64,000 nucleotides of DNA from contig NZ_PIQS01000004.1 in assembly GCF_003048405.1 (NCBI RefSeq), positions 62,001 to 126,000 on the forward strand, in the 5' to 3' direction. This DNA is from Campylobacter concisus (GTDB lineage: Bacteria > Campylobacterota > Campylobacteria > Campylobacterales > Campylobacteraceae). Below the pieces are notes generated by a model. The model saw only the letters and a program-made list of their open reading frames with translations. It was not told the origin of the DNA and made no database searches. Below are positions 35,686-44,676 of the stretch, piece after piece. The first letter of the stretch is position 1, and every line of letters begins with the position of its first letter. The translations under genes and the position numbers were made by a program.

Positions 35686-36495
35686 ATGTCAAAAGACAAA
35701 AAACACCAAAAAAGCGAGAAACTTGGCTACGAGGAAGAGCTTAGACTGCTTCAAATTGAACTTTTAAAATTTCAAAATTACGTAAAAGAAAAAGGCCTTA
35801 GAGTACTTATGCTAATGGAAGGGCGCGACGCAGCCGGTAAAGGCGGAACGATAAAACGCTTAACCGAGCATCTAAATCCAAGAGGTTGCCGTATAGTAGC
35901 GCTTGCTAAGCCAAGTGATGTCGAAAAAACGCAGTGGTATTTTCAAAGATATGTGACTCATCTACCAAGTGCTGGAGAGATCGTGATCTTTGATAGAAGT
36001 TGGTACAATAGAGCTGGCGTTGAGCCAGTGATGGGCTTTTGCACGCAAGAAGAGCATAAAGAATTTTTACGTGAAGTGCCAAAATTTGAAGAGATGATCA
36101 TAAACTCCGGCATAATTTTCTTTAAAATTTATCTATCAATCACAAAAGATGAGCAGAAAAAACGCTTCAAAGAGAGGCAAAATGATCCATTAAAGCAGTT
36201 TAAAATTTCACCCGTTGATCAAAAAGCACAAGAGCTTTGGGATCAGTACTCTATCGCTAAATATTCTATGCTTCTTGCCTCTCACAATAGCATTTCACCA
36301 TGGGTCATCGTCTCAAGCGATAACAAAAAAGAAGCTAGGCTAAATGTCTTTAAATTTATCCTAAGTCACGTTGAATATCCAAAAAAGATAAATGACTACT
36401 TGGAATTTGACAAAAACGTCGTAAGAGACGGAAGTGAAGAGATAAAACGCATAGAAGAAGGGCTAAATAAAGATAAGTTAAAGAGTATTGATTAA
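35686..36495 (+). CDS. ppk2: polyphosphate kinase 2
   Basis: 269 residues of the PPK2 class I family. Walker A-type 'LMEGRDAAGKGGTIKRL', the lid 'PSDVEKTQWYFQRYV', and Walker B-type 'IVIFDRSWYNRAGVEPVMGF' are all present. It phosphorylates GDP/ADP from polyphosphate or runs in reverse, and in C. jejuni affects stress survival. A TAAAAT -10 box lies near 35646 and AAAGGAG precedes the ATG. Monocistronic. Confidence 0.95.
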   Translation: MSKDKKHQKSEKLGYEEELRLLQIELLKFQNYVKEKGLRVLMLMEGRDAAGKGGTIKRLTEHLNPRGCRIVALAKPSDVEKTQWYFQRYVTHLPSAGEIVIFDRSWYNRAGVEPVMGFCTQEEHKEFLREVPKFEEMIINSGIIFFKIYLSITKDEQKKRFKERQNDPLKQFKISPVDQKAQELWDQYSIAKYSMLLASHNSISPWVIVSSDNKKEARLNVFKFILSHVEYPKKINDYLEFDKNVVRDGSEEIKRIEEGLNKDKLKSID

Positions 36496-36510
36496 AGAAT
36501 TTTTAACTTC

Positions 36511-36541
36511 TAGCTGGCGATTTGCTTAGATTTGCTAGCTA
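36511..36541. terminator. possible terminator between convergent ppk2 and CopD-like gene
   Basis: TAGCTGGC (36511-36518) pairs with GCTAGCTA (36534-36541) with one G-T type mismatch and a 15-base loop; AAATTTTT follows on the forward strand. Both flanking genes point into this gap. Confidence 0.5.
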
Positions 36542-36546
36542 AATTT

Positions 36547-36978
36547 TTAAGCCCACCACATTACTTTTGCTAAAATGACCATTATTAGGCAAAGCACTAG
36601 AGCTATTAAATGTGAAAATTTACCAAATGGATCAGGCTTTTTTAAAATAACGACATTAAAAACAGAGATAAAAGTTACAAGGCACATTATAAGTAAAACA
36701 AAAATTTTTACAAGTAGCAGCTTTTGAAAGTTGCTTTGCCACCAGCCAAGCTCGCCTCCAAAATAGTCTTTTGCCATATAAGCACCACTTATTAAAAGCA
36801 ATAAAAATGCCGTGCCAAATACCTTTGCGCTGCCTTTTGTGTAGGCTTTTTTAACTATTTCAAGGGTTTTAGTATCAACCGTTTTTTTAGCAAACGGATA
36901 TATGCAAACATCGAAAAATACGTATCCTATAAATACAATGGCACAAATTAAATGAGTAATCAAAAAAAATAAATACAT
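36547..36978 (-). CDS. CopD-like four-helix inner-membrane protein
   Basis: 143 residues with four membrane helices: 'LITHLICAIVFIGYVFFDV', 'VFGTAFLLLLISGAYMA', 'LLVKIFVLLIMCLVTFISV' and 'LIALVLCLIMVILAKVMWW'. The first-helix His and 'GAYM' pattern resemble the CopD/YqhA-like copper-resistance membrane family. Copper binding is not proven: few His/Met residues are available. A small b-heme or copper-related membrane protein is a fair guess. Confidence 0.65.
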   Translation of the reverse strand: MYLFFLITHLICAIVFIGYVFFDVCIYPFAKKTVDTKTLEIVKKAYTKGSAKVFGTAFLLLLISGAYMAKDYFGGELGWWQSNFQKLLLVKIFVLLIMCLVTFISVFNVVILKKPDPFGKFSHLIALVLCLIMVILAKVMWWA

Positions 36979-37073
36979 TTTTTGCCTTTTTTGTTTGGCA
37001 TTATATAAATTTTAACTATTTAAACTGCTTATTTTGAATCAATTTTAAGAATTTATGAAGATAAATTTATAAA

Positions 37074-37097
37074 AGAGCAAGGCAAGCGCCCTGCTCT
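37074..37097 (-). terminator. dnaK terminator
   Basis: AGAGC (37074-37078) pairs with GCTCT (37093-37097), with an inner GG/CC pair, 8 bases past the dnaK stop; TTTTATAAAT follows on the reverse strand. Confidence 0.75.
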
Positions 37098-37104
37098 AGG
37101 AGTT

Positions 37105-38979
37105 TTACTCGACTTCAGCGTCTATAACGTCGTCGTCTTTTTTGTTGTTTCCACCGTTTGCTCCAGCGTTTTCATCTTTTTTATACATAGCTTCTGCTAG
37201 TTTGTGGCTGGCCTTGCTTAGAGCTTCTACTTTTGCATCGATCTGTTCTTTTGAAGAATTTTCATCTTTTAAGACCTCTTTTAGGTCGTTTAACGCAGCT
37301 TCGATGTTGCTTCTATCCTCAGCTGGGACTTTCTCGCCAAGCTCGCTCATGCTCTTTTCAGTTTGATGAACTAGTGCGTCAGCTTGGTTTCTAGCCTCAA
37401 CTGCGTCTTTGCGCTTTTTGTCTTCTTCTTTATGAAGCTCAGCATCTTTTACCATGTTGTTTATCTCTTCTTCGCTTAAGCCGCTTGATCCAGAAATGGT
37501 GATATTTTGGGCTTTGCCAGTTGCTTTATCTTTTGCTGAAACAGTTAAAATTCCGTTTGCGTCGATGTCAAATTCAACTTCTATTTGAGGCACGCCTCTT
37601 GGAGCTGCTGGGATGCCTTCGAGGTTGAAGTTACCAAGTGATTTATTATCCCTTGCAAACTCACGCTCGCCTTGTAAAACCATGATAGTAACGGCACTTT
37701 GGTTATCTTCAGCAGTTGAGAAGACTTGGCTTTTCTTAGTTGGTATGGTTGTACCTTTTTCGATAATCTTAGTCATCACGCCGCCAAGTGTCTCGATACC
37801 AAGGCTAAGCGGAGTTACGTCAAGAAGTAGCACATCTTTTACGTCACCTTTTATAACCGCACCTTGGATAGCAGCACCGATAGCTACGACCTCATCTGGA
37901 TTAACACTCTTATTTAGCTCTTTACCAAATGCTTTTTTGACCTCTTCTTGAACTAGTGGCACACGAGTTGAACCACCGACCATTACGACCTCTTTAATGT
38001 CGCTTTTATTTAAACCAGCGTCTTTTGTTACCTCATTTATCTTAGTGATAGTCTCGCCCACAAGTGAGTCGATCATACCCTCAAATTTAGCACGAGTTAG
38101 CTTTTTGACAAGGTGTTTTGGACCAGTCGCATCAGCTGTGATAAATGGTAAATTTATCTCAGTCTCTTGAGCTGAGCTTAGCTCTTTTTTAGCATTTTCA
38201 GCAGCTTCTTTTAAGCGTTGAAGTGCCATGATATCGCCTTTTAGATCGATGCCATTTTCATTTTTAAACTCGCTTACTAGCCAGTCAATTATCTTGTTAT
38301 CAAAGTCATCGCCGCCCAAGAATGCGTTACCGCCAGTTGCCAAAACTTCAACGATATTATCACCAGTCTCTAGCACTGTAACGTCAAATGTACCACCACC
38401 TAGGTCGTAAACTAAAATTTTCTCAGCCTCTTTTTTATCAAGACCATAAGCAAGTGCTGCAGCTGTTGGCTCGTTGATGATACGAAGTACGTTTAGCCCT
38501 GCGATCGTTCCAGCCTCTTTTGTAGCTTTTCTTTGGCTATCATTAAAGTAAGCTGGCACAGTAATAACCGCATCTGTTACCTTTTCACCAAGGTATGCTT
38601 CAGCGTCTTCTTTTAGTTTGATAAGAATTTTTGCTGAAATTTCTTGTGGAGTGTAAACCTTGCCAGCGATCTCAACTGCGCAAGCGCCATTTCTATCTAC
38701 AACGTGATATGGCAAGCGGCTTTTTGCCTCTTCAGCATTTTTTTCATTGCTCATCAAACCCATGATACGTTTGATAGAATATATCGTTTTTTCAGGGTTT
38801 GTAACTGCTTGACGTTTTGCAACGTCACCTACTAGAATTTCACCCTTGTCTGTGAAAGCAACAACTGATGGAGTTGTGTTTTTACCCTCTTTGTTTGGGA
38901 TAACTTTGCTCTCGCCACGCTCAAAAACGCTCACACAAGAGTTTGTTGTACCTAAGTCTATACCTATAACTTTTGACAT
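37105..38979 (-). CDS. dnaK: chaperone DnaK (Hsp70)
   Basis: 624 residues. The start '[19 protein letters not shown]', '[20 protein letters not shown]', '[17 protein letters not shown]', '[16 protein letters not shown]' and '[13 protein letters not shown]' make the ATPase domain; '[17 protein letters not shown]' is the linker. The C-terminus is acidic ([10 protein letters not shown]). Third gene of hrcA-grpE-dnaK, controlled by HrcA. Confidence 0.99.
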   Translation of the reverse strand: MSKVIGIDLGTTNSCVSVFERGESKVIPNKEGKNTTPSVVAFTDKGEILVGDVAKRQAVTNPEKTIYSIKRIMGLMSNEKNAEEAKSRLPYHVVDRNGACAVEIAGKVYTPQEISAKILIKLKEDAEAYLGEKVTDAVITVPAYFNDSQRKATKEAGTIAGLNVLRIINEPTAAALAYGLDKKEAEKILVYDLGGGTFDVTVLETGDNIVEVLATGGNAFLGGDDFDNKIIDWLVSEFKNENGIDLKGDIMALQRLKEAAENAKKELSSAQETEINLPFITADATGPKHLVKKLTRAKFEGMIDSLVGETITKINEVTKDAGLNKSDIKEVVMVGGSTRVPLVQEEVKKAFGKELNKSVNPDEVVAIGAAIQGAVIKGDVKDVLLLDVTPLSLGIETLGGVMTKIIEKGTTIPTKKSQVFSTAEDNQSAVTIMVLQGEREFARDNKSLGNFNLEGIPAAPRGVPQIEVEFDIDANGILTVSAKDKATGKAQNITISGSSGLSEEEINNMVKDAELHKEEDKKRKDAVEARNQADALVHQTEKSMSELGEKVPAEDRSNIEAALNDLKEVLKDENSSKEQIDAKVEALSKASHKLAEAMYKKDENAGANGGNNKKDDDVIDAEVE

Positions 38980-39014
38980 ATTTTTCCTTTTTATTAGATT
39001 TTATTTTTATAAAT

Positions 39015-39557
39015 TTAGTTTGCCACGCTGACCATAGCTGGGCGCAAAACCCTACCATTTATCATATAGCCTTTTTGCAAAGCTTGTACGATTTGACCAC
39101 TCTGCTTCTCTTCGCTATCGACCCTTAAAACGGCATTGTGCACGCTTGGATCAAACTCAGTATCAGTTGGTATCTCGCTTACGCCATGCTTTTCAAAACA
39201 TTTTTTAAACTGATTTATAGTTATCAAAATACCCTCTTTGATCTTTTTAGCAAATTCATCATCCTCTGGATCAAAATTCGCAGCGATCTCAAGAGCATCT
39301 ATGACTGGTAGCAAGTCCCTAGCAAATTTCTCATTTGCATAGTTTGCAACATCCGTCTTCTCTTTTTCATATCGCTTTTTGATATTTTCAAACTCAGCAT
39401 TTGCTCTGTAATATTTATCAGTTATTTCTCCGAGCTCTTTTTCAAGTTTTTCAACCTTTGAAATATCACCAAGTGCGTCCAAATTTACGCTATCATTAGC
39501 TAGTTCTTGCATAGGCTCAACCTCAGGTAGGTTTTGCTCTTTTACCTCTTCGCTCAC
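39015..39557 (-). CDS. grpE: nucleotide exchange factor GrpE
   Basis: 180 residues. An acidic N-terminus and long coiled coil to about residue 90 are followed by the beta wing with 'HGVSEIPTDTEFDPSVHNAVLRVD' and 'IVQALQKGYMINGRVLRPAMVSV', the GrpE signature. It frees ADP from DnaK. The ATG overlaps the hrcA stop (ATGA). Confidence 0.97.
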   Translation of the reverse strand: MSEEVKEQNLPEVEPMQELANDSVNLDALGDISKVEKLEKELGEITDKYYRANAEFENIKKRYEKEKTDVANYANEKFARDLLPVIDALEIAANFDPEDDEFAKKIKEGILITINQFKKCFEKHGVSEIPTDTEFDPSVHNAVLRVDSEEKQSGQIVQALQKGYMINGRVLRPAMVSVAN

Positions 39558-40357
39558 GCAGCCTCCTTTATTAGATTTATAAATTTTACATAGTCAGTAT
39601 AAATACTGCCAGCACAGATCATCTGTGCTTCGTTGCCAAGATAGTTTGTACTAAATTTAAGTCCCATAAAATTTTCATCAAACATAGGAGAAAATGTAAG
39701 TTTCTCATCCATTTGCAAGCTAAAACTTGGGTCAAAAACCATCTTAAAACGTCTATCTTTAAACATATCAAAGGCTAAAATTTCATTTTCTTGGAAGTAA
39801 ATTTTAGTCCTTTTAAGCTCTCTTATCTTATTTTTTAGTTCGCTTAAACCAACTTGAGAGCAGATAAGCTCAAGTTTGTTTAAACTAACTCCAGCAAGAT
39901 TACTTAAAAATTTATACATCCTAGCATCAAATTTGATAACGATCTCATCTTCACCAAAATTTAAGATCATATATCTATTATTTAAATTTAAAATTTCTAG
40001 CAATTCATTATCGATTGTGCCAAAAATCATACAATAGAGCTCAAATTCATCACATAACTTTTTCAATCCTTCGGCATCATTTATCTCTAAATTTATATCA
40101 CTTATAGCAAAAATTTCACTCCAATATCTTCTCATCGCAGCGATTGTTGGTATACGACCGCCACTAATGTGAAGCTTTGTGATCTCGCCCTCATCTGAAA
40201 GCTTTTTGAAATAAACGCGTATCGTAGAAGCCGGAATAGCCGCGCTCATACGAGAGCCAAGCTCATTTGAACCAATAGGCATATTATCCTGCAAATAAGC
40301 CTCAATGATAGAATTTAGTATCAAATCACGTTTATTTGTTTTACTCACTTTTAGCAC
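39554..40357 (-). CDS. hrcA: heat-inducible transcription repressor HrcA
   Basis: 267 residues from the GTG at 40357. The N-terminal winged helix has 'RDLILNSIIEAYLQDNMPIGSNEL' and 'IPASTIRVYFKKLSDEGEITKLHISGGRIPT'. The GTG at 40357 lies inside the CIRCE operator. The alternative GTG at 40348 (MSKTNKRD...) fits the family start better, and neither has a strong ribosome site, so the start is uncertain by three codons. It represses its own operon through CIRCE. Confidence 0.93.
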   Translation of the reverse strand: MLKVSKTNKRDLILNSIIEAYLQDNMPIGSNELGSRMSAAIPASTIRVYFKKLSDEGEITKLHISGGRIPTIAAMRRYWSEIFAISDINLEINDAEGLKKLCDEFELYCMIFGTIDNELLEILNLNNRYMILNFGEDEIVIKFDARMYKFLSNLAGVSLNKLELICSQVGLSELKNKIRELKRTKIYFQENEILAFDMFKDRRFKMVFDPSFSLQMDEKLTFSPMFDENFMGLKFSTNYLGNEAQMICAGSIYTDYVKFINLIKEAA

Positions 40358-40377
40358 TCTTTCTTTTTAATTGCTAA
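40351..40377. promoter_or_regulatory. CIRCE operator of hrcA-grpE-dnaK
   Basis: TTAGCACTC (40351-40359), 9 bases, then AATTGCTAA (40369-40377). Consensus CIRCE is TTAGCACTC-N9-GAGTGCTAA; one arm is perfect and the other has 7 of 9. It begins 4 bases downstream of the -10 box of the promoter and reaches the first codons of hrcA. Confidence 0.88.
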
Positions 40378-40381
40378 GCGG

Positions 40382-40410
40382 ATTATACAACTTTAGTTTA
40401 TCAATGTCAA
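40382..40410 (-). promoter_or_regulatory. consensus sigma70 promoter of hrcA-grpE-dnaK
   Basis: On the reverse strand TTGACA (forward 40405-40410), a 17-base spacer, and TATAAT (40382-40387), immediately before CIRCE. A perfect -35 box is rare in Campylobacter, whose sigma70 promoters usually lack one. Confidence 0.85.
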
Positions 40411-40695
40411 GTATTTAAGTTAAAATAATTTATTTATGTATCTTTAGTCTGTATAACTAAGCTTATTTAATATTAATTGTATAAGCCTTTTTGAAAATAA
40501 AATTACAAAAAATAATTAAACAAACTTAAAAGTCTTTTATATTACCTCTACGTTCTAATATTTTTATACGTTTTTACGTACTAATATAATGCTTTATAGT
40601 ATAATATATAATATATTTTAATTTATTTATACGTATTTCTATTATTTATATATTATTTTATGTATATTTAATAAAATAATCCGTATAATACTTTA
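40411..40695. other. AT-rich intergenic region with TACGTA motifs
   Basis: About 285 bases with almost no G or C and no frame of note, between the hrcA promoter and the small HTH gene. TACGTA occurs at 40575-40580 and 40630-40635 (the latter in the palindrome ATACGTAT), and related TTATACG at 40564-40570 and CGTATAA at 40682-40688. TATAATATATAATATA near 40602 can act as a -10 region. These may be operators for the HTH protein. Confidence 0.45.
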
Positions 40696-40941
40696 ATGAT
40701 TGAAACAAGTGATATATTTAATTTGCTTCACAATGCAGTTGAGGCAAAAAATATCGGTAAGAAAATTTCACAAGCAAAAATGGCAGAAGAGCTTGGTGTA
40801 CCAATGAGAACATATCAAGATTGGAGGCTTGGCAACTCAAAGCCGCAAGCTGCTGCTGCAGTTTGTAAACTACTTTGTGAGCTTGACGACGATGAAATAT
40901 TATTTGTTATCAATAAGATGAGAAAGTTATTAGGAAAATAG
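40696..40941 (+). CDS. small HTH (XRE-like) DNA-binding protein
   Basis: 81 residues. 'ISQAKMAEELGVPMRTYQDWRLGNSKPQAAAAVCKLL' is a helix-turn-helix of the Xre/Cro kind. The rest is a short helical tail ending 'VINKMRKLLGK'. It is encoded after a long AT-rich gap with repeated TACGTA motifs, which suggests self-regulation. The stop TAG is followed without gap by the ATG of a second small gene. It could be a phage-derived or antitoxin-type regulator; nothing decides this. Confidence 0.82.
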   Translation: MIETSDIFNLLHNAVEAKNIGKKISQAKMAEELGVPMRTYQDWRLGNSKPQAAAAVCKLLCELDDDEILFVINKMRKLLGK

Positions 40942-41115
40942 ATGAAAAATTTGACACAAAAAGAGAGAATCGATCTTGAGAGCGTGTTTGCAGCTATCTG
41001 CACTAAGAAAGAGCCTAAATTTTTAGGTTTCTATAAAGACTTTTACTCGAGTACGATTTTAAAATTTTACGTAGTTAAGGACAGAATTAAAAAAACAAAA
41101 ATCAAGAAAAATTAG
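40942..41115 (+). CDS. 57-residue basic protein downstream of the HTH gene
   Basis: A short frame that begins at the base after the HTH gene's stop, ATG at 40942, TAG at 41113-41115. TTAGGAAAATAG supplies AGGA 8 bases upstream. The protein starts 'MKNLTQKERIDLESVFAAIC' and ends in a Lys-rich tail 'KDRIKKTKIKKN'. No family is recognised. Its tight linkage with the HTH gene suggests a two-gene unit. Confidence 0.65.
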   Translation: MKNLTQKERIDLESVFAAICTKKEPKFLGFYKDFYSSTILKFYVVKDRIKKTKIKKN

Positions 41116-41220
41116 TTTTATATTATTTGAGTAGAAAAATATTTTTTGCTGCATTTAAAGATTAATAATTTAGATAAATTCTCCTTAAATATTGACTTTA
41201 TTTAAGAAGAATTTGCCGAC

Positions 41221-41934
41221 TTATTTCTTGCCAAATTTAGCTAGCGCTCTTTGGTAGTCCTCTTCACTATCGATGCCGATACTTTGGCTCTCAACCTCTA
41301 GCATTGCTATCTTTTTACCATTTTCTAGGGCACGTAGCTGCTCGAGCTTTTCGGTGTTTTCAAGGCTTGATGGCAAGAGAGCACAAAACTCTTTTAGGCT
41401 TTTTACGCTGTATCCGTAGATACCAAGGTGCGCCTTGTAGCTTTTGCACTCGCTTCTATTAAATGGTATCCTTGATCTTGAAAAATAAAGCGCGTAGCCC
41501 TCAAAATCAGTCACCACTTTAACTAAATTTTTATCATCCGCAAACTCATCGTCTATCTTTTTATAGCAAGAAAACATAAAGGCTTTCCCTTTGTTTTGCT
41601 CGCAAAACGCCCTAAATTTAGCGATATTTTCAGGTTCAATAAATGGCTCATCAGCCTGAACATTTATGATGATCTCACTCTCGCTTAGCCCCAAAATTTG
41701 TGTTGCTTCGTTTATCCTGTCAGTGCCACTTTGATGATCTTTGCTAGTTAGCACCGCTTTTATGCCGTGAGCCTTGGCGATCTCTAGCACGCTTGGCTCG
41801 TCCACAGCAACCGCTACATCGTCCACGCCGCTTACTCTAAGAGCTGTCGCCACAAACATTGGCACGCCGTTTATCTCTTTTAAAATTTTATCACTAAACC
41901 TTGTTGAGGCAAGGCGAGCTGGGATGATTATCAT
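41221..41934 (-). CDS. kdsB: 3-deoxy-manno-octulosonate cytidylyltransferase
   Basis: 237 residues from the ATG at 41934 (MIIIPARLASTRFSDKIL), which overlaps the thrC stop as ATGA; the longer frame upstream lies within thrC and has no family match. 'PARLASTRF', 'DRINEATQILG', 'NVQADEPFI' and 'HLGIYGY' are KdsB motifs. It activates KDO with CTP for lipooligosaccharide core synthesis in the cytoplasm. Confidence 0.96.
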   Translation of the reverse strand: MIIIPARLASTRFSDKILKEINGVPMFVATALRVSGVDDVAVAVDEPSVLEIAKAHGIKAVLTSKDHQSGTDRINEATQILGLSESEIIINVQADEPFIEPENIAKFRAFCEQNKGKAFMFSCYKKIDDEFADDKNLVKVVTDFEGYALYFSRSRIPFNRSECKSYKAHLGIYGYSVKSLKEFCALLPSSLENTEKLEQLRALENGKKIAMLEVESQSIGIDSEEDYQRALAKFGKK

Positions 41935-43394
41935 CGCTCGATCCATTCTAGGACGCACTTTTCTATCTCGTCCTCTTTTATGATATTTTTGTGTAAAATT
42001 TTCGCGCTAAATAGCGAGTTTATCGAGCTTGGCACGCTATCGTTTAAGATTTTAGCGGTCTTTGCGAGCGCATCTTTTTCATCTTTTGTATCTTTGATCT
42101 GGCACGCTTTGATCATGCTTGGCGTAAATTTCACCCAGTGCGCGGTCGATGTGATGACGTTTATACGGCTAGCATCCACCATCTTAAAGCAAGTAGCTGT
42201 ATGCGGATCGATCGCGTAGCCGCCCCTTGCGAGCTTTGCGATGTATGTCTCGCACTCTTTATCGTCGCACCAGCTAGCCTCAAAGTCCTCTTTTAGCGCT
42301 TCAAGCTCTTGCTTGCTAAGCTTATAAAATTTATTTTTTGCTAGGCTTTGCATGAGCTCATTTGTTCTAACGCTGCCAAATTTATCAAACAGCAAGCGCT
42401 CGACATTTGAGCTGATCAATATATCCATGGCTGGGCTTATCGTCTTAACTAGTTTTTTGTCCCTGAGGTCGTAAATGCCGGTGGTAAAAAACTGCGTTAA
42501 GATATTGTTTGCGTTTGAGGCGATCTTGATCTTACCGATCTTTGCGCCCATTTTTTTAGCGTAATATGCCCCAAGTGCGTTGCCAAAATTTCCACTTGGC
42601 ACGATGATGTCAAAGCTCTCGTTTGCCTTAAGCGCCTTTTGCTTTAGTAAATTTGCGTAGGCATAGGCATGGTAGATGATTTGAAAAAGGATCCTGCCAA
42701 AATTTACCGAGTTTGCTGCGCTTAGTTTAAGGCGCTTTTTCTTCAGCTCAGCCTTAAATTTATCATTTGCAAGTAGCGTTTTTAGCACCCTTTGAGCGTC
42801 GTCAAAGTCGCCTTTTATGCCAAAAACCTTTAAATTTTCACCTTGTATGGTCTGCATCTGAAGCTTTTGCACCTCGCTCGTGCCACCATCTGGATAGAGA
42901 CAAACAACTTTGATATTTTCGTCATTTGCAAAGGTTTGAAGTGTCGCAGGACCCGTATCACCGCTCGTTGCGCACATGATAAGGTATTTTTCGCCTCTTT
43001 CCTTTGCTAGCTGGCTAAGAAGTGAGCCAAAAGGCTGAAGCGCCATATCCTTAAATGCCCTCGTTGGACCGTGATATAGCTCATTTACGTATAAATTTTT
43101 ATCTATTTTTTTAAAAATGACTGGGTGCTTTGGATCATCAAAACTCGCGTATCTCTTAACCGCCTTTTTGAAAAACGCCTCTGGCACGTCAAATTTAAAT
43201 AACGATATGATATAAAGTGCGAGTTTCTCGTAGCTTAATTGTGAGAGCTCTTGCCACTTTGATTTTGTTATTTTTGGAAGCTTCTTTGGTGCGTAAAGTC
43301 CGCCGTGAGCGGAGCTTGGGCTAAGCATGGCTGTGCTTAAATTTACATTTTTTACCTTTTCATCTTTTACGCTTCTAGTCGGTATTAGTCTCAT
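41931..43394 (-). CDS. thrC: threonine synthase
   Basis: 487 residues from the ATG at 43394 (MRLIPTRSVKDEKVKNVNLS), coupled by ATGA to the cutA stop. The PLP lysine is in 'YHGPTRAFKDMALQPFGS', the phosphate loop is 'ATSGDTGPA', and 'VPSGNFGNALGAYYAKKMG' follows. This is the long class II ThrC, converting phosphohomoserine to threonine. Confidence 0.96.
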   Translation of the reverse strand: MRLIPTRSVKDEKVKNVNLSTAMLSPSSAHGGLYAPKKLPKITKSKWQELSQLSYEKLALYIISLFKFDVPEAFFKKAVKRYASFDDPKHPVIFKKIDKNLYVNELYHGPTRAFKDMALQPFGSLLSQLAKERGEKYLIMCATSGDTGPATLQTFANDENIKVVCLYPDGGTSEVQKLQMQTIQGENLKVFGIKGDFDDAQRVLKTLLANDKFKAELKKKRLKLSAANSVNFGRILFQIIYHAYAYANLLKQKALKANESFDIIVPSGNFGNALGAYYAKKMGAKIGKIKIASNANNILTQFFTTGIYDLRDKKLVKTISPAMDILISSNVERLLFDKFGSVRTNELMQSLAKNKFYKLSKQELEALKEDFEASWCDDKECETYIAKLARGGYAIDPHTATCFKMVDASRINVITSTAHWVKFTPSMIKACQIKDTKDEKDALAKTAKILNDSVPSSINSLFSAKILHKNIIKEDEIEKCVLEWIER

Positions 43395-43705
43395 TTTTTG
43401 CCTTTTTTGGTTGATTTTTTTATCCAATTTTCGTATTTTTTAAAGACCTCTTTTGGCTTAAGTGCCAAAATTTCTGGGGTTTCGTAGCTGTGGTGCTTTC
43501 TTATAAAATTAGCTACCTTTTTAAATTTCACGTCCGTTTTTATGAGTAAAATTTGCTCTTTTTCACCAAAAAGCTTCTCTTGCCAAAGATAAATGCTTTT
43601 TGCGCTAAAGCTACTCACACAAGCTGCAAGTCCTTTTTTTACGAGCTTTTTACTTAGTTTTTTTGCCTCTTTTTTCTTTGCGACTGAGGTGATTAAAATT
43701 CTCAT
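43391..43705 (-). CDS. cutA: CutA-like divalent-cation tolerance protein
   Basis: 104 residues: 'LITSVAKKKEAKKLSKKLVKKGLAACV', 'SIYLWQEKL', 'ILLIKTDVKFKKVANFIRKHHSYETPEILAL'. This is the trimeric CutA1 fold, with 'HSYETPEI' being the family hallmark. The C-terminus is very Lys-rich. It is inserted between lpxK and thrC, which are neighbours in C. jejuni as I recall. Confidence 0.93.
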   Translation of the reverse strand: MRILITSVAKKKEAKKLSKKLVKKGLAACVSSFSAKSIYLWQEKLFGEKEQILLIKTDVKFKKVANFIRKHHSYETPEILALKPKEVFKKYENWIKKSTKKGKK

Positions 43706-43755
43706 TTTGATCTAATTTTTCCTTTTAAAAAGTGGCTCATTATAACAAAATGGGC

Positions 43756-44676
43756 TTAAATTTGCTGCGCCAAAACCTTTTTAAACTCGTCACTTAGCGT
43801 AACTTCAAGCGTGATAAGCGATACTCTCAACCCAAAATCCTTTACCTTTACATAGTCCTTTTGCGTCATCAAAAGCGAGGTCGCGCCGTAGCTTTGCAAA
43901 ATTTCACTTAGCTCTTCTTTTGAAAAGTCGTAGTGATCAGGAAAAAAAACCTGCCCCACGCACTCATCAAAAAATGGCTTAAGACGCTCTGGGTTTGCTA
44001 TGGCAGTAACTAGAACCATTTTTTCGCTTTTATTTAAAATTTCACTCTTTCTAAAGTGAGTTTGCCCTTCAATCGCCACAAAATCAGCAAATTTATAAAA
44101 GCTAAATGGATATCTATAAACCCCACTTGGTAGGCAAAATTTTAGCCTTGGCTCAGGATTTGGACGCACTAATATGTCAAATTTGGCTATATCGAATTTA
44201 GAAAATCCGTCATCCAGCAAAATATACTTTGCGCCATGCTCTTTGGCATATTTTATAGCTAATTTCCTATCTTCGCTTACTATCACATTTGCGTTTTTAA
44301 GACTTGTGGCATATATCATCGCTTCATCGCCACTTGCTGCTACGTCAAGTAAAATTTCGCCATTTCGAGCAACAACTTGCATGCCTTTGCTTTTTCTTTT
44401 ATAGCCTCTAAGAATGATAAAAGCACCTTCGAAATTTTTAGCAATTGCCACGCAAAGCGGAGTCTTCCCGCTTCCTCCAAGGGTCAAATTTCCAACGCTT
44501 ATTACCTTTATGCCAAAGTCTATTTTTCTAGCAGTAAATTTCTTAAGCACAACAATAAGAAAATAGATAAAACTTAATGGCAAAAGTAAAAATGCTAGTA
44601 AAATTTGAAAGAAATTTGGGCGAAAAAAGTAGTCATTCGCCCAAGAATGCAAGAAAATATTTAATTTCTTAAACAC
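43756..44676 (-). CDS. lpxK: tetraacyldisaccharide 4'-kinase
   Basis: 306 residues. An N-terminal membrane helix ([20 protein letters not shown]) leads to the P-loop '[22 protein letters not shown]'. '[15 protein letters not shown]', 'GDEAMIYA' and '[19 protein letters not shown]' are LpxK motifs. It adds the 4' phosphate to lipid A precursor at the inner membrane. It overlaps the DegT-family gene by 8 bases. Confidence 0.96.
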   Translation of the reverse strand: MFKKLNIFLHSWANDYFFRPNFFQILLAFLLLPLSFIYFLIVVLKKFTARKIDFGIKVISVGNLTLGGSGKTPLCVAIAKNFEGAFIILRGYKRKSKGMQVVARNGEILLDVAASGDEAMIYATSLKNANVIVSEDRKLAIKYAKEHGAKYILLDDGFSKFDIAKFDILVRPNPEPRLKFCLPSGVYRYPFSFYKFADFVAIEGQTHFRKSEILNKSEKMVLVTAIANPERLKPFFDECVGQVFFPDHYDFSKEELSEILQSYGATSLLMTQKDYVKVKDFGLRVSLITLEVTLSDEFKKVLAQQI

